Positions 52,977-62,547 of a DNA stretch of 64,000 bases are shown here, one piece after another. The stretch covers positions 558,001-622,000 of the forward strand of contig CANLWG010000001.1 in NCBI GenBank assembly GCA_947494715.1. Reading direction: 5' to 3'. The notes under the pieces were generated by a model that saw nothing but the letters and a program-made list of their open reading frames with translations, did no database searches and had not been told where the DNA came from. The stretch's first letter is position 1, and each line of letters begins with the position of its first letter. Source of the stretch: an uncultured Flavobacteriaceae bacterium (GTDB taxonomy: Bacteria; Bacteroidota; Bacteroidia; Flavobacteriales; Flavobacteriaceae). Both the position numbers and the translations under genes were made by a program.

Positions 52977-53039
52977 AATTGCAAAGTCCGGCGTTCATTG
53001 CCTTCAAGATACATGCTGCTTAATGGGCATGCGTGTAGG

Positions 53040-53063
53040 GCAGGACGAACCTGCATTTTTTTT
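53040..53063 (+). terminator. Terminator-like hairpin upstream of the TPR kinase gene
   Basis: GCAGG-ACGAA-CCTGC (53040-53054) followed by A and eight T, in plus orientation, about 95 bases before the kinase start. The stem is short (5 bp). It could be an attenuator in the kinase leader or read-through insulation; nothing else was found in this 181-base gap. Confidence 0.45.
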
Positions 53064-53157
53064 GTCCCAACACCCTGCATAATTTATCGAACAGGATTTG
53101 CCTATTTTGTTGTATATTTAACATAACTCATTTCCCCCGCTGAGAACCAACCATGAA

Positions 53158-55119
53158 ATGAGAGACCGTTTTTTAAGCGTGGTTTTTGTATTTGGCTTTT
53201 CTATTTTGAATTGTGGTCCAATCTTTGCCCAATTGATCGACTTAAACCACGAAAATCCCTACAAAAAAGTTTTTGTCGCCACCGATAACTTCGGCCCTTC
53301 CTACTTAGATGTCTTGGAGAAGGCCTACCCAATGGCACGGCCTGATTCCCTAAAATTTGAAATGCTAAATGACCTTGCCTATTATTGGCATACGCGTAAT
53401 CTTGTTACCGCATTGGATTTTACCAAAAAGGGACTTCTGTTGGCCTCGGATAACAAGGATTTGTTGTGGGAGGGAAAGTTTCAAATTACCCAAGGATCTA
53501 TTCTTTTGCGTATGGAAAAGTTGGACAGTGCAGAGGTAGTTTTAGAAGCGGCAAAGGGCAAAGTACAGACAAAGGATTTGGCCTTTTTAAATACACAATT
53601 GGGCTATGTCTATGAGCGGAGGGGTCAATTGGATAGGGCGGCCGATTATGCCTTGGCGTCCCTAAATCTTGGGGTAAGTCTTAACGATAAGAAAGCCATA
53701 GCCCTGGCCTATAGCGACCTTAGTAATCTTTTTTGGAAGCAATCCAAGTTTGACACCGGACTGGAATATGGTCTCAAATCCTTGAAAATATTTGAAGAGC
53801 GAAACCTCAATGATTTGGATTATGACTTTACCCTTTATGTTGTCGGCAACAATTATTTGGCCCTAAAGGAATATGAGAAGGCCAAAACATATTATGAGCA
53901 CGCCATAACCATAGGGGAGCGCTATGGTTTTTATAATAATTTGAGCGATGTATACATTTCCTTGGTGGATCTGTACGCCTACCTAAATGAATTTGATAAG
54001 GCCGATCACGCAGGTAAAAATGCCTTGAAATATGCCAATTTTCTTGAAAACAACTTTATGGTCATGCGTTCATGGCTTTCTATCGGCAAATTGCAAAATT
54101 TACAGGGGAAATATATATCCGCTATCGAAAGCCTCAATAAATGTATTGAAGTGGCCACTTCGGATTTTGGAGATGAGTATTACTTAAGTCAGGCCTATGA
54201 AACATTAGGAAAGGCCTATGCCGGGAACCATAATTATAAGGAAGCTTATCAAGCCTTCGCAGAATATGACATTTTGAAGAATAGAATATTCACTGCCGAG
54301 GCCGATCAGCGAATCTCCTTGCTTAAAACGGAATTTGACGTAATGACCAAGGAAGGTACCATTCAACTACAGGAAACCGAAATAAAAAAGCAGCGTACCA
54401 GGCAAACCATGGTAATCATTATTGCCGGTTTGTTATCATTACTGCTATTTTTATCCTATAAGGCCATTCAGAACAATGTGAAGAAAAATAGGTTGCTCCA
54501 GCAACAGAATCGGGAAAAGGAATTTTTGCTGAAGGAAATCCATCACCGCGTAAAGAACAATTTGGAAATTGTGTCCAGCTTATTAGCTCTCCAATCTGCT
54601 GAAATCAATGACCCGAAGATTATAGAGACGATGCAGGAGAGTCAAAACAGGGTTCATAGCATGAGTATGATCCATCAAAATCTCTATCAGGGCAAAAGTC
54701 TCTCCTCAATAGAAATGAAAGGCTATTTTGAAAATTTAGCCAATTATGTCTTGGATGCCTTTGGAGTGGAAAATAGAGTAAAAGTTTTGTTTGAAATGGA
54801 ACCTTTGGAACTGGATGTGGATACTGCTATTCCTATTGGCCTCATCGTAAATGAACTTTTGACAAATTCCTTGAAGCATGCCTTTCCCAATAAAAAAGAA
54901 GGGAACATAAGAATTGGACTGAACAAAAAAGGAGCACAATTATACATGAAGGTGGCCGATAACGGGGTGGGCAACATGAATTTTGAAAAAGTGGACGGGA
55001 CGGGTTTTGGGACCCGACTTATTCAATTACTTACCCAGCAATTGGACGGAAAAATTAACATTACCATAGATAAGGGAACCCTAGTTTCCTTTGAATTCCA
55101 GTATATTAAAGCAGCATAA
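53158..55119 (+). CDS. TPR-containing histidine kinase (HisKA_2 type)
   Basis: 653 residues. Signal peptide, periplasmic tetratricopeptide repeats (about 60-400; FLNTQLGYVYERRGQLDRAADYALASL and similar), one membrane helix (418-437), then the HisKA_2 phospho-acceptor segment EIHHRVKNNLEIVSSLL (His462/His463) and HATPase motifs (NELLTNSLKHAF, DNGVGNMNFEKVDGTGFGTRL). TPR-fused kinases of this kind are typical of Bacteroidota. It is two bases upstream of the LytTR regulator and divergent from the methyltransferase cluster. Confidence 0.92.
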   Translation: MRDRFLSVVFVFGFSILNCGPIFAQLIDLNHENPYKKVFVATDNFGPSYLDVLEKAYPMARPDSLKFEMLNDLAYYWHTRNLVTALDFTKKGLLLASDNKDLLWEGKFQITQGSILLRMEKLDSAEVVLEAAKGKVQTKDLAFLNTQLGYVYERRGQLDRAADYALASLNLGVSLNDKKAIALAYSDLSNLFWKQSKFDTGLEYGLKSLKIFEERNLNDLDYDFTLYVVGNNYLALKEYEKAKTYYEHAITIGERYGFYNNLSDVYISLVDLYAYLNEFDKADHAGKNALKYANFLENNFMVMRSWLSIGKLQNLQGKYISAIESLNKCIEVATSDFGDEYYLSQAYETLGKAYAGNHNYKEAYQAFAEYDILKNRIFTAEADQRISLLKTEFDVMTKEGTIQLQETEIKKQRTRQTMVIIIAGLLSLLLFLSYKAIQNNVKKNRLLQQQNREKEFLLKEIHHRVKNNLEIVSSLLALQSAEINDPKIIETMQESQNRVHSMSMIHQNLYQGKSLSSIEMKGYFENLANYVLDAFGVENRVKVLFEMEPLELDVDTAIPIGLIVNELLTNSLKHAFPNKKEGNIRIGLNKKGAQLYMKVADNGVGNMNFEKVDGTGFGTRLIQLLTQQLDGKINITIDKGTLVSFEFQYIKAA

Positions 55120-55121
55120 TC

Positions 55122-55859
55122 ATGACAGAAAAAATAAGAATTTTGGTTGTTGAGGACGATATGATAATAGCGGCCAATATTTCATTGCAATTGACCAACT
55201 TGGGCTATGAGGTTACCGGTATTGAGACTAGGGGCGAAGAGGCCATTTTAAATGCCAATGTCAATCCTCCAAATATCATACTTATGGATATTAATCTTAG
55301 AGGTGCCTTGGATGGCGTGCAGACAGTAAAAACCATTCAGAAGAAAGTGGACATCCCTATCATATATCTTACAGCAAACGCGGACGAAGCTTCCTTTTTG
55401 AGAGCCAAGGAGACTCATCCTTTGGCTTTTATAACTAAACCCTTTACTAAGTTAAATCTACGGCGCACCATTGCCTTGGCCGTGGAGCAACTAAAGGCAA
55501 ATGAAAGAAAAAAGGATATAGAAGAAAAGATGAACCTTCAAGTATTGGATGATCGTATTTTTGTTAGGCACAATGGAAAGATGGCCAAATTATTGCTCAA
55601 TGATATTCTCTATATAGAGGCAGACCGTAACTATTGTACTATTATTACGGCTACCAGCAATTATGTATTGGCGAGTACACTTAAAACAATGCAGGAAAAA
55701 CTTCCGTCATCAAAATTTGTACGGGTGCATCGTTCCTATATGGTCAATATCGCCAAATTGGACATCGTTGGGGAGAACCATTTGGAAATAGGAAGAACAG
55801 TAATTCCTTTTAGCAAATCCCAAAAAGAACTTTTAATGGGCCGCCTTCATACCATTTAG
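55122..55859 (+). CDS. LytTR response regulator
   Basis: 245 residues. Receiver domain with Asp12/Asp13, phospho-acceptor Asp56 (IILMDINLR) and the Lys in FITKPF. The LytTR domain (about 145-245) has IFVRHNGKMAKLLLNDILYIEADRNYCTI and VRVHRSYMVNI. Paired with the TPR kinase gene. It may control the divergent methyltransferase cluster or the following hydrolase gene. Confidence 0.93.
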   Translation: MTEKIRILVVEDDMIIAANISLQLTNLGYEVTGIETRGEEAILNANVNPPNIILMDINLRGALDGVQTVKTIQKKVDIPIIYLTANADEASFLRAKETHPLAFITKPFTKLNLRRTIALAVEQLKANERKKDIEEKMNLQVLDDRIFVRHNGKMAKLLLNDILYIEADRNYCTIITATSNYVLASTLKTMQEKLPSSKFVRVHRSYMVNIAKLDIVGENHLEIGRTVIPFSKSQKELLMGRLHTI

Positions 55860-55897
55860 AAAATTACTTAACTTGCGTGCCTTGCAAAACACAAAAG

Positions 55898-57010
55898 ATG
55901 AAGAATTTTTGTATCCTATCCTTGCTATTGCTTTCTTTTTGCGGTACGGCCCAAAAATCAAAAATACCGGTGTATGCTTGGATGGGAGGACCTGGGGAAG
56001 CGTCCGATCAAGAATTGCGAGATCAATTCAAAGATTTACAGGAGAAGGGTATTGATGGGTTGCTCTACAACGGCGGGCATAATCCCGAGACCTATAAAAG
56101 GGTCGGTAAATTGGTAAAGGAAGCCAACATGGAATTCCACACATGGATTCCTACCATGGTACAGAGCGACCCCAAGTTGAAACCCGAATGGTATGGAGTA
56201 AGCGGATTAGAGGAATCGGCATTTGATAAACAACCTTATGTGTCCTATTACAAATTTCTTTGTCCGAACAAGGAGGAGGTATATCGATACCTCTCCGAAC
56301 TTTATGGCAGTATAGCCGATGTACCTGAAGTAGATGGTATCCATTTGGATTACATCCGCTTTCCTGATGTTATTTTGGCCCGTGGGTTATGGGAGAAATA
56401 CGGACTCATACAAGACCGAGAATTTCCGGAATATGATTTTTGCTATTGCGATACCTGTACTGCGGATTTTAAAGAGAAAAGTGGTATTGATATTAAAAAG
56501 GTCAAAGATCCCTCCCACGTTCAGGAATGGAATCAATATCGGTATGATGTCATAACAAGTTTGGTGAACCGCTTGGCAGAAATGGTACACGGTAAAGGGA
56601 AAAAAATCAATGCTGCAATTTTTCCCGGTCCGTCCATTGCCAAAAAGCTGGTGCGCCAAGAATGGAACAAATGGAACCTGGATGCCTTTTTCCCGATGAA
56701 CTATAATGATTTTTATATGGGCAATAACCTATGGATTGGCAGCGTGGTAAAAGAAGAAGCTACCGCAGTTCCCGATAGGCCCGTATACAGTGGTCTGTTT
56801 ATTTGTCCCAAACCATGGAACAAGGCTGCTGAAAAGGACCCCGAAGGGCACGGATTGTTACCGGAGGAGTTGGGGGATGCCATTCGTGAATCAATGGAAA
56901 ATGGGGCCAAGGGAATATGTCTCTTTACACCAGGTAGAATGACGGATGCCCATTGGGCAGAGCTTGAAAAAGCCATTCACAGGGATTATACAAAAAAAGT
57001 AAGCGAATAG
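55898..57010 (+). CDS. GHL10-like putative glycoside hydrolase (exported)
   Basis: 370 residues from the ATG at 55898, which places a signal peptide (MKNFCILSLLLLSFCGTAQ) at the start; a GTG at 55877 is rejected. The fold matches the COG1649/DUF187-type TIM barrel, with AWMGGPGEASDQELRDQF and the signature DGIHLDYIRFPD (about 150-161). Two CxxC-like cysteines occur in the middle (FCYCDTCT). Such proteins are often cell-wall or polysaccharide hydrolases; activity unproven. Directly follows the two-component pair. Confidence 0.75.
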   Translation: MKNFCILSLLLLSFCGTAQKSKIPVYAWMGGPGEASDQELRDQFKDLQEKGIDGLLYNGGHNPETYKRVGKLVKEANMEFHTWIPTMVQSDPKLKPEWYGVSGLEESAFDKQPYVSYYKFLCPNKEEVYRYLSELYGSIADVPEVDGIHLDYIRFPDVILARGLWEKYGLIQDREFPEYDFCYCDTCTADFKEKSGIDIKKVKDPSHVQEWNQYRYDVITSLVNRLAEMVHGKGKKINAAIFPGPSIAKKLVRQEWNKWNLDAFFPMNYNDFYMGNNLWIGSVVKEEATAVPDRPVYSGLFICPKPWNKAAEKDPEGHGLLPEELGDAIRESMENGAKGICLFTPGRMTDAHWAELEKAIHRDYTKKVSE

Positions 57011-57027
57011 TCCTGATAAATCGCAAT

Positions 57028-58332
57028 TTAGCTCCTGCTCCTTGAGTTATTTCGGCTACTTCTATTCCAGTTTTTAGTGTTTCCGCCCTTATAGTTTGAA
57101 TTTCCAGAACGATTGCGATTTCTGTTCCGGTTTCTTGATCTATCATTATTTCTTGGTGGCTGTGGCCTACGTTCGGTCTCGGTTTCTTCTATTCCTTCCT
57201 CCACAAAGGGATGTTCCGGCATACGGGGAACCTCTTGTTTAATGAGTTTTTCTATGTCCCTTAAATAGGGCCGTTCTTCAATATCACAAAAGGATAAGGC
57301 AATACCACTTGCATTAGCTCGGCCCGTTCTTCCAATACGATGAACGTAGGTTTCCGGAACATTTGGAAGGTCATAATTGATGACCAATGAGAGTTCCTCT
57401 ACATCTATCCCACGAGCGGCAATATCCGTAGCGACCAATACCTTTAGCCGTCCGTCCTTAAAATCGCTCAAGGCTTTTTGGCGCGCGGTCTGGGATTTGT
57501 TTCCATGAATAGCAGCGGATTGGATATTGGCCTGAGCTAATTTTTTTACAATTTTGTTTGCTCCGTGCTTGGTCCTGGAAAATACCAAAACAGAATCCGA
57601 AGGTTTTTCCTTTAAAAGATGGGCGAGCAGTTTGGGTTTATTTCTCTTGCTAATGAAGAATACCCCCTGTTCTACTTTTTCGGCTGTGGCCTGTTCGGGC
57701 TTTACCGTTACCCGCTCAAAGTCACCCAAAATCCTTCGTGAAAGTTCCACAATATCCTTGGGCATAGTGGCAGAAAAGAACAAGGATTGCCTTTTTGGAG
57801 GGAGTTTGGCAATTATTTTTTTGATATCATGGATGAAGCCCATATCTAGCATTTGATCTGCCTCGTCCAAAACGGCATATTGGATATCGTGGAGAGAAAT
57901 ATATCCTTGGTTCATAAGATCCAATAAACGGCCTGGCGTGGCAACCAATACATCCACGCCACGCTGTAGTGCCTGAGTTTGTCTACCTTGCTTTACACCT
58001 CCAAAGATTACGGTATTTCTGATACCCGTAAACTTTCCATAGGCCGTAAAACTTTCCCCTATCTGTATGGCCAATTCACGGGTAGGGGTCACAATCAATG
58101 CCTTTAGGCGGCGTTTTCCCTGTTGGCCATTTCGTGCTTTATACAAATGATGTAAAATCGGTATTCCAAAAGCTGCCGTTTTGCCCGTGCCCGTTTGTGC
58201 CACACCCAACAAATCCTTTCCTCTTAGCAAAATTGGAATGGCTTGTTGTTGAATGGGAGTTGGGATACGATAACCTTCTTCCTCTACAGCCCTTAGTAAA
58301 GGTTCCGCAATACCTAAGTCTTTGAATGTCAT
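57028..58332 (-). CDS. DEAD-box RNA helicase
   Basis: 434 residues. All motifs are present: Q-motif TPIQQQAIP, walker A AQTGTGKT (45-52), DEAD in [13 protein letters not shown] in FFSATMP, and HRIGRTGRA near residue 335. A basic, Arg/Asn-rich tail (about 390-434) probably binds RNA. Cytoplasmic; remodels structured RNA or ribosome precursors. Convergent with the hydrolase gene and divergent from the TPR-like gene at 58467. Confidence 0.95.
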   Translation of the reverse strand: MTFKDLGIAEPLLRAVEEEGYRIPTPIQQQAIPILLRGKDLLGVAQTGTGKTAAFGIPILHHLYKARNGQQGKRRLKALIVTPTRELAIQIGESFTAYGKFTGIRNTVIFGGVKQGRQTQALQRGVDVLVATPGRLLDLMNQGYISLHDIQYAVLDEADQMLDMGFIHDIKKIIAKLPPKRQSLFFSATMPKDIVELSRRILGDFERVTVKPEQATAEKVEQGVFFISKRNKPKLLAHLLKEKPSDSVLVFSRTKHGANKIVKKLAQANIQSAAIHGNKSQTARQKALSDFKDGRLKVLVATDIAARGIDVEELSLVINYDLPNVPETYVHRIGRTGRANASGIALSFCDIEERPYLRDIEKLIKQEVPRMPEHPFVEEGIEETETERRPQPPRNNDRSRNRNRNRNRSGNSNYKGGNTKNWNRSSRNNSRSRS

Positions 58333-58386
58333 AAAAATGAATAAGCGGCGAAGGTAGGGCTATTTTTTACAATCCATCACCTTGTT

Positions 58387-58440
58387 CCAACAACTCGGTC
58401 TTTCTTTTTTCCTTGAATTGTTGGTTTATCTCAAATTTGA
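58387..58440. promoter_or_regulatory. Inverted repeats in the helicase/2TM operon gap
   Basis: CCAACAA (58387-58393) pairs with TTGTTGG (58418-58424), 24 bases apart, and TCAAATTTGA at 58431-58440 is a perfect 10-bp palindrome. They lie between two divergent genes and are candidate operators for the 2TM kinase operon or the helicase. Confidence 0.35.
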
Positions 58441-58466
58441 ATCGTCAAACTTTAAAACTATAAATC

Positions 58467-59090
58467 ATGAAAAATGTAATTGTAATCGCAACATTGATGG
58501 TATCCCTAAATTCTATGGCACAAGACCAATATACCAAGGGAATGCAAAAGGCATTTCAATTATGGGGCGAACAAAAAACAATGGAGGCCTCCAATATGTT
58601 CGAGCGTATTGCGGCTGTTGAAATGGACAATTGGTTGCCCCATTATTATACGGCGCAGGTAAATACTGTGGCCGCTTTTGGGGAAAAGGATAAGGAAAAG
58701 GTGGGCCAATTGTTGGGAAAGGCCCAAGAGTATATAGATCTGGCCAAGGTCATTTCTCCGGATAACCCTGAAATATTGGTACAACAGGCCATGGTGCACA
58801 CCGCTTGGATCGCTTTTGATGGGGCTACCTATGGAATGACGTTGTCCGGAAAAGTTGCTGCACTGTATGAAAAAGCTTTACAATTGGCGCCTAAAAACCC
58901 AAGAGTTGTATTTTCCAAAGCGGAATGGGACATGGGCTCGGCCAAATACTTTGGGCAGGATACCACTACCTATTGCGGGGATGTAGAGCGTTCGTTGGAA
59001 CTTTTTGCTAACTTTAAACCAGAGAGTGACTTTCACCCTAACTGGGGCGAGGATAGGGCGAAAATTGTCCTCGAAAACTGCGGAAAATAG
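58467..59090 (+). CDS. Exported helical repeat protein of unknown function
   Basis: 207 residues. Signal peptide (MKNVIVIATLMVSLNSMAQ), then a TPR-like all-helical fold with KGMQKAFQLWGEQKTMEASNMFERIAAVE, DNWLPHYYTAQVNT and an FSKAEWDMGSAKYFGQD segment. It matches small exported proteins that lie ahead of 2TM kinase genes in related bacteria as far as I recall. First gene of the operon; 27 bases before the kinase gene. A periplasmic partner or signal input is plausible (inference). Confidence 0.72.
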   Translation: MKNVIVIATLMVSLNSMAQDQYTKGMQKAFQLWGEQKTMEASNMFERIAAVEMDNWLPHYYTAQVNTVAAFGEKDKEKVGQLLGKAQEYIDLAKVISPDNPEILVQQAMVHTAWIAFDGATYGMTLSGKVAALYEKALQLAPKNPRVVFSKAEWDMGSAKYFGQDTTTYCGDVERSLELFANFKPESDFHPNWGEDRAKIVLENCGK

Positions 59091-59117
59091 AATCTAAAGC
59101 AATATGGACAAGCGCAA

Positions 59118-60449
59118 ATGAAGTATTGGAGCAAATTAGTGGCAGTAGGGTTGTTAATAGGCATTATTCTGGCAGGCATCCAAATAGGAATGGATCTGCT
59201 TGCCGGAACACAACTTTATTTTGATAGGGCTTTATTTAAAGAAATAGGGTATAACCTACTTTTTGCAATTGTCCTTACCATATTGAACGGTGCCTTTTTT
59301 GATTATTTGAATCACAGGGTGGTATGGAAACAGTATGCAAGGTATAGATTGGCTATAGGGGCTACTGGCGGTGTAATACTTACCATGATGGGGATTTTCG
59401 GAATGAGGATACTTATTTTCACAGTCTTTGAGGGTGAGAGTTGGAACAGTTTTATAGAAGGGGAAAAGGCTATTTACTACGCAATTTCCTTGCTAATTAC
59501 CATAGTGATTTCGGTTTTTTTCCATGCCATTTATTTCTACAAGGCATTACAGGAAAAGAAGGTAAAGGAACAAAAAGTAATTGCAGGGACTGCATCTGCC
59601 AAATTCGATGCACTTAAGAATCAATTGGACCCCCATTTTTTGTTCAATAGCCTAAATGTCTTGACCAGCTTAATAGAGGAAGATCCCGATCAGGCCCAGA
59701 AATTCACCACTTCCCTTTCCAAGGTCTATCGCTATGTATTGGAACAAAAGAACAAAGATTTGGTTTCTGTCGATGAGGAACTGCAATTTGCCAGGACCTA
59801 TGTACGGCTTTTAAAAATGCGTTTTGAGGATAGTATAATTTTTGATATTCCAGAAACCGGAAATGATCCAGAGGCCAAAATTGTCCCGCTATCGTTGCAA
59901 TTGTTGTTGGAAAATGCCGTAAAGCATAATGTTGTGACAGCCTCCAGGCCATTGCACATACGGGTGTATGAAAAAGAGAACAAATTGATAGTTAGCAATA
60001 ACCTACAGGAGAAACAAGTGGTGAAAAAGAGTAGCGGTGTAGGATTACGCAATATTCAACAGAGGTACGGCATACTTACGGATAGGGAGGTTGACATTCA
60101 GAAATCGGTATCGGATTTCAGCGTTAGCCTACCCATGCTGACTAGACAGGTTTCCGTTATGGAAACACAAAAGAGTTTCATAGAGGACAAAAGATATAAA
60201 AAGGCCAAGGAAAGGGTAGAGGCCATCAAAGGCTTCTATGGTAACCTTATATCCTATTGCATAGTGCTCCCTTTTCTGGCCTATCTTAATTATAGGACCT
60301 CGGATTTTCCATGGGTGATTTTTCCTTTTGTTTTTTGGGGATTAGGGGTTGTTGCCCATGGGATGGAAGCATTTGGATACAATCCCATTTGGGGAAAGCG
60401 CTGGGAAGAGAAAAAAATGCGAAAGTTTATGGAGGATGAGAATTTTTAA
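59118..60449 (+). CDS. LytS-type histidine kinase with C-terminal 2TM domain
   Basis: 443 residues. Four membrane helices (about 5-140), a His_kinase domain with His173 (LDPHFLFNSLNVL) and an HATPase (LLLENAVKHN, GVGLRNIQQRYG). A C-terminal 2TM domain follows at about 355-443, from AKERVEAIKGFYGNLISY to NPIWGKRWEEKKMRKFMED. The 2TM domain recurs as separate proteins in the next three genes. A membrane kinase with a domain of its own partners fused to it is unusual. Confidence 0.92.
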   Translation: MKYWSKLVAVGLLIGIILAGIQIGMDLLAGTQLYFDRALFKEIGYNLLFAIVLTILNGAFFDYLNHRVVWKQYARYRLAIGATGGVILTMMGIFGMRILIFTVFEGESWNSFIEGEKAIYYAISLLITIVISVFFHAIYFYKALQEKKVKEQKVIAGTASAKFDALKNQLDPHFLFNSLNVLTSLIEEDPDQAQKFTTSLSKVYRYVLEQKNKDLVSVDEELQFARTYVRLLKMRFEDSIIFDIPETGNDPEAKIVPLSLQLLLENAVKHNVVTASRPLHIRVYEKENKLIVSNNLQEKQVVKKSSGVGLRNIQQRYGILTDREVDIQKSVSDFSVSLPMLTRQVSVMETQKSFIEDKRYKKAKERVEAIKGFYGNLISYCIVLPFLAYLNYRTSDFPWVIFPFVFWGLGVVAHGMEAFGYNPIWGKRWEEKKMRKFMEDENF

Positions 60450-60631
60450 TTCGGGTTCCGTCCGGTTTGCCCGGTCAATGCACTACAGGCGACACGCATA
60501 ACTATAGGTGTCCGAGCAAAGGCAAAACCCAATTCATCCTGGAAAAAGGACAATTCGGAAAACAAGATCTGGAAAAGTAAAACTATTGCCGGAAATTTGG
60601 TTCAAACAAAAATCAAACTGAAATTGAAGAT

Positions 60632-60925
60632 ATGGACAAAGAGAATAAATATCTTAAAGCAAAGGAAAAGGTAGAAGAAATTAAGAAGTTCTATACCAGT
60701 TTAGTATCTTATGTAATTGTTATTAGTCTTTTGGCCGCAATAAACTACTACTTGGACCAATGGCAATATATGTGGTTTTTATGGGCCGCATTTGGTTGGG
60801 GCATTGGGCTTATCTTTCAAGCAGCCAAAACTTTTGCGTTAAATCCATTTTTTGGAAGAGATTGGGAAGAACGGAAAATCAAGGAATTCATGAAGGAAGA
60901 CGAGAATAGGGATCGCTGGGAATAA
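60632..60925 (+). CDS. 2TM domain protein (first stand-alone copy)
   Basis: 97 residues. Two membrane helices flanked by the family motifs: AKEKVEEIKKFYTSLVSYVIV at the start and LNPFFGRDWEERKIKEFMKEDEN at the end. Both match the C-terminal domain of the kinase encoded 182 bases upstream and the next two proteins. Small inner-membrane protein. Role unknown, likely bound up with the kinase. The gap upstream is GC-richer than the rest but shows no gene. Confidence 0.85.
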   Translation: MDKENKYLKAKEKVEEIKKFYTSLVSYVIVISLLAAINYYLDQWQYMWFLWAAFGWGIGLIFQAAKTFALNPFFGRDWEERKIKEFMKEDENRDRWE

Positions 60926-60973
60926 CGTGATGTTGATGAAAGGAAAATGAGTATAACCTGTTAATAAATTATA

Positions 60974-61303
60974 ATGGACACAAAATATTTGGACAAACAA
61001 ATAAAAGCTAAAAAAAGGGTCGAGGAGCTAAAGGGATTTTATTGGCATTTGGCCTCGTACTTGGCGGTAAATCTGTTTATAAGTACTATCAAGATTGTCC
61101 GGGATATGAGCGATGGAGAGACCTTTGAAGAGACCTTTTGGGATTTTGGCACATTCGCTGTCTGGTTTTTCTGGGGGATAGGACTGGCGTTTCACGCCAT
61201 GAAAGTGTTTTCATACAACCCGTTTTTTAGTAAGGAATGGGAGGAAAGACAGATACAAAAGTACATGGAGGAAGATAAAAGGGAAGCTGAAAAATATAGA
61301 TGA
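60974..61303 (+). CDS. 2TM domain protein (second stand-alone copy)
   Basis: 109 residues. AKKRVEELKGFYWHLASYLAVN is followed by two membrane helices with an acidic loop (GETFEETFWDFG) and the C-terminal signature YNPFFSKEWEERQIQKYMEEDK. Stop overlaps the next ATG by four bases, so the two copies are co-translated. See the kinase entry for the shared domain. Confidence 0.85.
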   Translation: MDTKYLDKQIKAKKRVEELKGFYWHLASYLAVNLFISTIKIVRDMSDGETFEETFWDFGTFAVWFFWGIGLAFHAMKVFSYNPFFSKEWEERQIQKYMEEDKREAEKYR

Positions 61304-61686
61304 ATTTTAAGATCAAAAGGATGAAAACATATCCCTCGGAAAAATTTGCCAAGGCAAAAAGGAGAGTAGATAGAATAAAGGATTTTTATGGACACCTAAG
61401 TGTTTATGTTGTTGCCAATGTACTGTTGTTTGTTTTCAAGGGATACGCATTCAATTATATTATCTCGCAGGGAATTGAGGACCAGGGTTTTTTGGATTGG
61501 TTTATGCTAAATATTGTTTTAACTCCAATAATATGGGGACTTGGACTCATTATCCATGGGTTTTTAGCTTTTAGACCCGTTCCTTTCTCCATAAAAAACT
61601 TAAAACCAAAATTCATAAAAGACTGGGAAGAACGTCAAATCCAAAAATATCTGAATGCCGAAGACGACTCGAAAAAAGAACTGTAA
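61300..61686 (+). CDS. 2TM domain protein (third stand-alone copy)
   Basis: 128 residues from the ATG at 61300 that overlaps the previous stop; an ATG at 61321 preceded by AAAAGG is the alternative. Motifs: AKRRVDRIKDFYGHLSVYVVAN, two helices with a long loop, and IKDWEERQIQKYLNAEDD. Loop and insert (about 90-105, with FRPVPFSIKNLKPKF) make it the most divergent copy. Confidence 0.83.
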   Translation: MNFKIKRMKTYPSEKFAKAKRRVDRIKDFYGHLSVYVVANVLLFVFKGYAFNYIISQGIEDQGFLDWFMLNIVLTPIIWGLGLIIHGFLAFRPVPFSIKNLKPKFIKDWEERQIQKYLNAEDDSKKEL

Positions 61687-61716
61687 CATCAGGAAATAGT
61701 AAAGAAGATAAGATTT

Positions 61717-62472
61717 ATGGAAGCAATCATCATTGAGGACGAAAAGCCGGCAGCAAGAAGACTTTCAAGACTTTTAAAGGATTTGGATGTTGGGGTATCC
61801 GTCATGCTACACTCTGTGGAAGAGTCCATACGGTGGTTTCAGGACAATGAACATCCCGATTTGATTTTTTTGGACATTCAACTTGCTGATGGACTTTCCT
61901 TCGAGATTTTTGAACATGTTGAGGTGCAAAGTGCCATTATTTTCACTACTGCCTATGACGAATATGCCTTACAGGCATTTAAACTGAATAGTATCGATTA
62001 CTTGTTAAAACCCATTGACGATGAAGAATTGGAACAAGCGGTAAAAAAATTCAGGGCGCTAAAACCGAAATCCCAAAAATTGACATTGGATTTCGACGAC
62101 ATCAAAAAATTATTGACAGACCCTTTGGAACGGGAATATAAAAAGAGATTTACCACAAAGGTCGGGCAGCACCTTAAAATTATTAATGCAGATGAGGTGG
62201 AATGTTTTTATAGTGAAAACAAAGGAACCTATGCCGCGACTTCCGATGGTAGAAATTATTTGTTGGAGACCACCTTGGAAAATTTGGAAACCGAACTTGA
62301 GCCCCAAACCTTCTTTCGGGTAAGCAGAAAGTTCTACATTAATATTAAGTATATAAAGGACATCGTTTCCTACACCAATTCACGGCTGAAAATTAGATTG
62401 AACCGATATCATGGGCAGGAGATTATCGTTAGTAGGGAAAGAGTAAAAGACTTCAAGTTGTGGTTGGAATAA
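61717..62472 (+). CDS. LytTR response regulator of the 2TM operon
   Basis: 251 residues. Receiver with Glu7/Asp8, phospho-acceptor Asp53 (LIFLDIQLADG) and Lys in YLLKPI. LytTR domain (about 142-251) with RFTTKVGQHLKII, VECFYSENKGTYAAT and FRVSRKFYINIKYI. Thirty bases after the last 2TM gene. It completes the kinase-regulator pair with the membrane copies placed in between. Confidence 0.93.
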   Translation: MEAIIIEDEKPAARRLSRLLKDLDVGVSVMLHSVEESIRWFQDNEHPDLIFLDIQLADGLSFEIFEHVEVQSAIIFTTAYDEYALQAFKLNSIDYLLKPIDDEELEQAVKKFRALKPKSQKLTLDFDDIKKLLTDPLEREYKKRFTTKVGQHLKIINADEVECFYSENKGTYAATSDGRNYLLETTLENLETELEPQTFFRVSRKFYINIKYIKDIVSYTNSRLKIRLNRYHGQEIIVSRERVKDFKLWLE

Positions 62473-62547
62473 TAACTACTAAATCATTGAATTTAAAAAC
62501 TATAAACTCAAATATAGATTTTTCTTATAGTTGTGATTTCGTGAAAT

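Noticed and set aside
53013-53126. 37-codon frame in the kinase leader
   Set aside because: Runs through the T-rich hairpin tail; no plausible start region.
60450-60631. GC-richer 182-base stretch between kinase and first 2TM gene as possible RNA gene
   Set aside because: No stable stem, terminator or known RNA motif could be traced.
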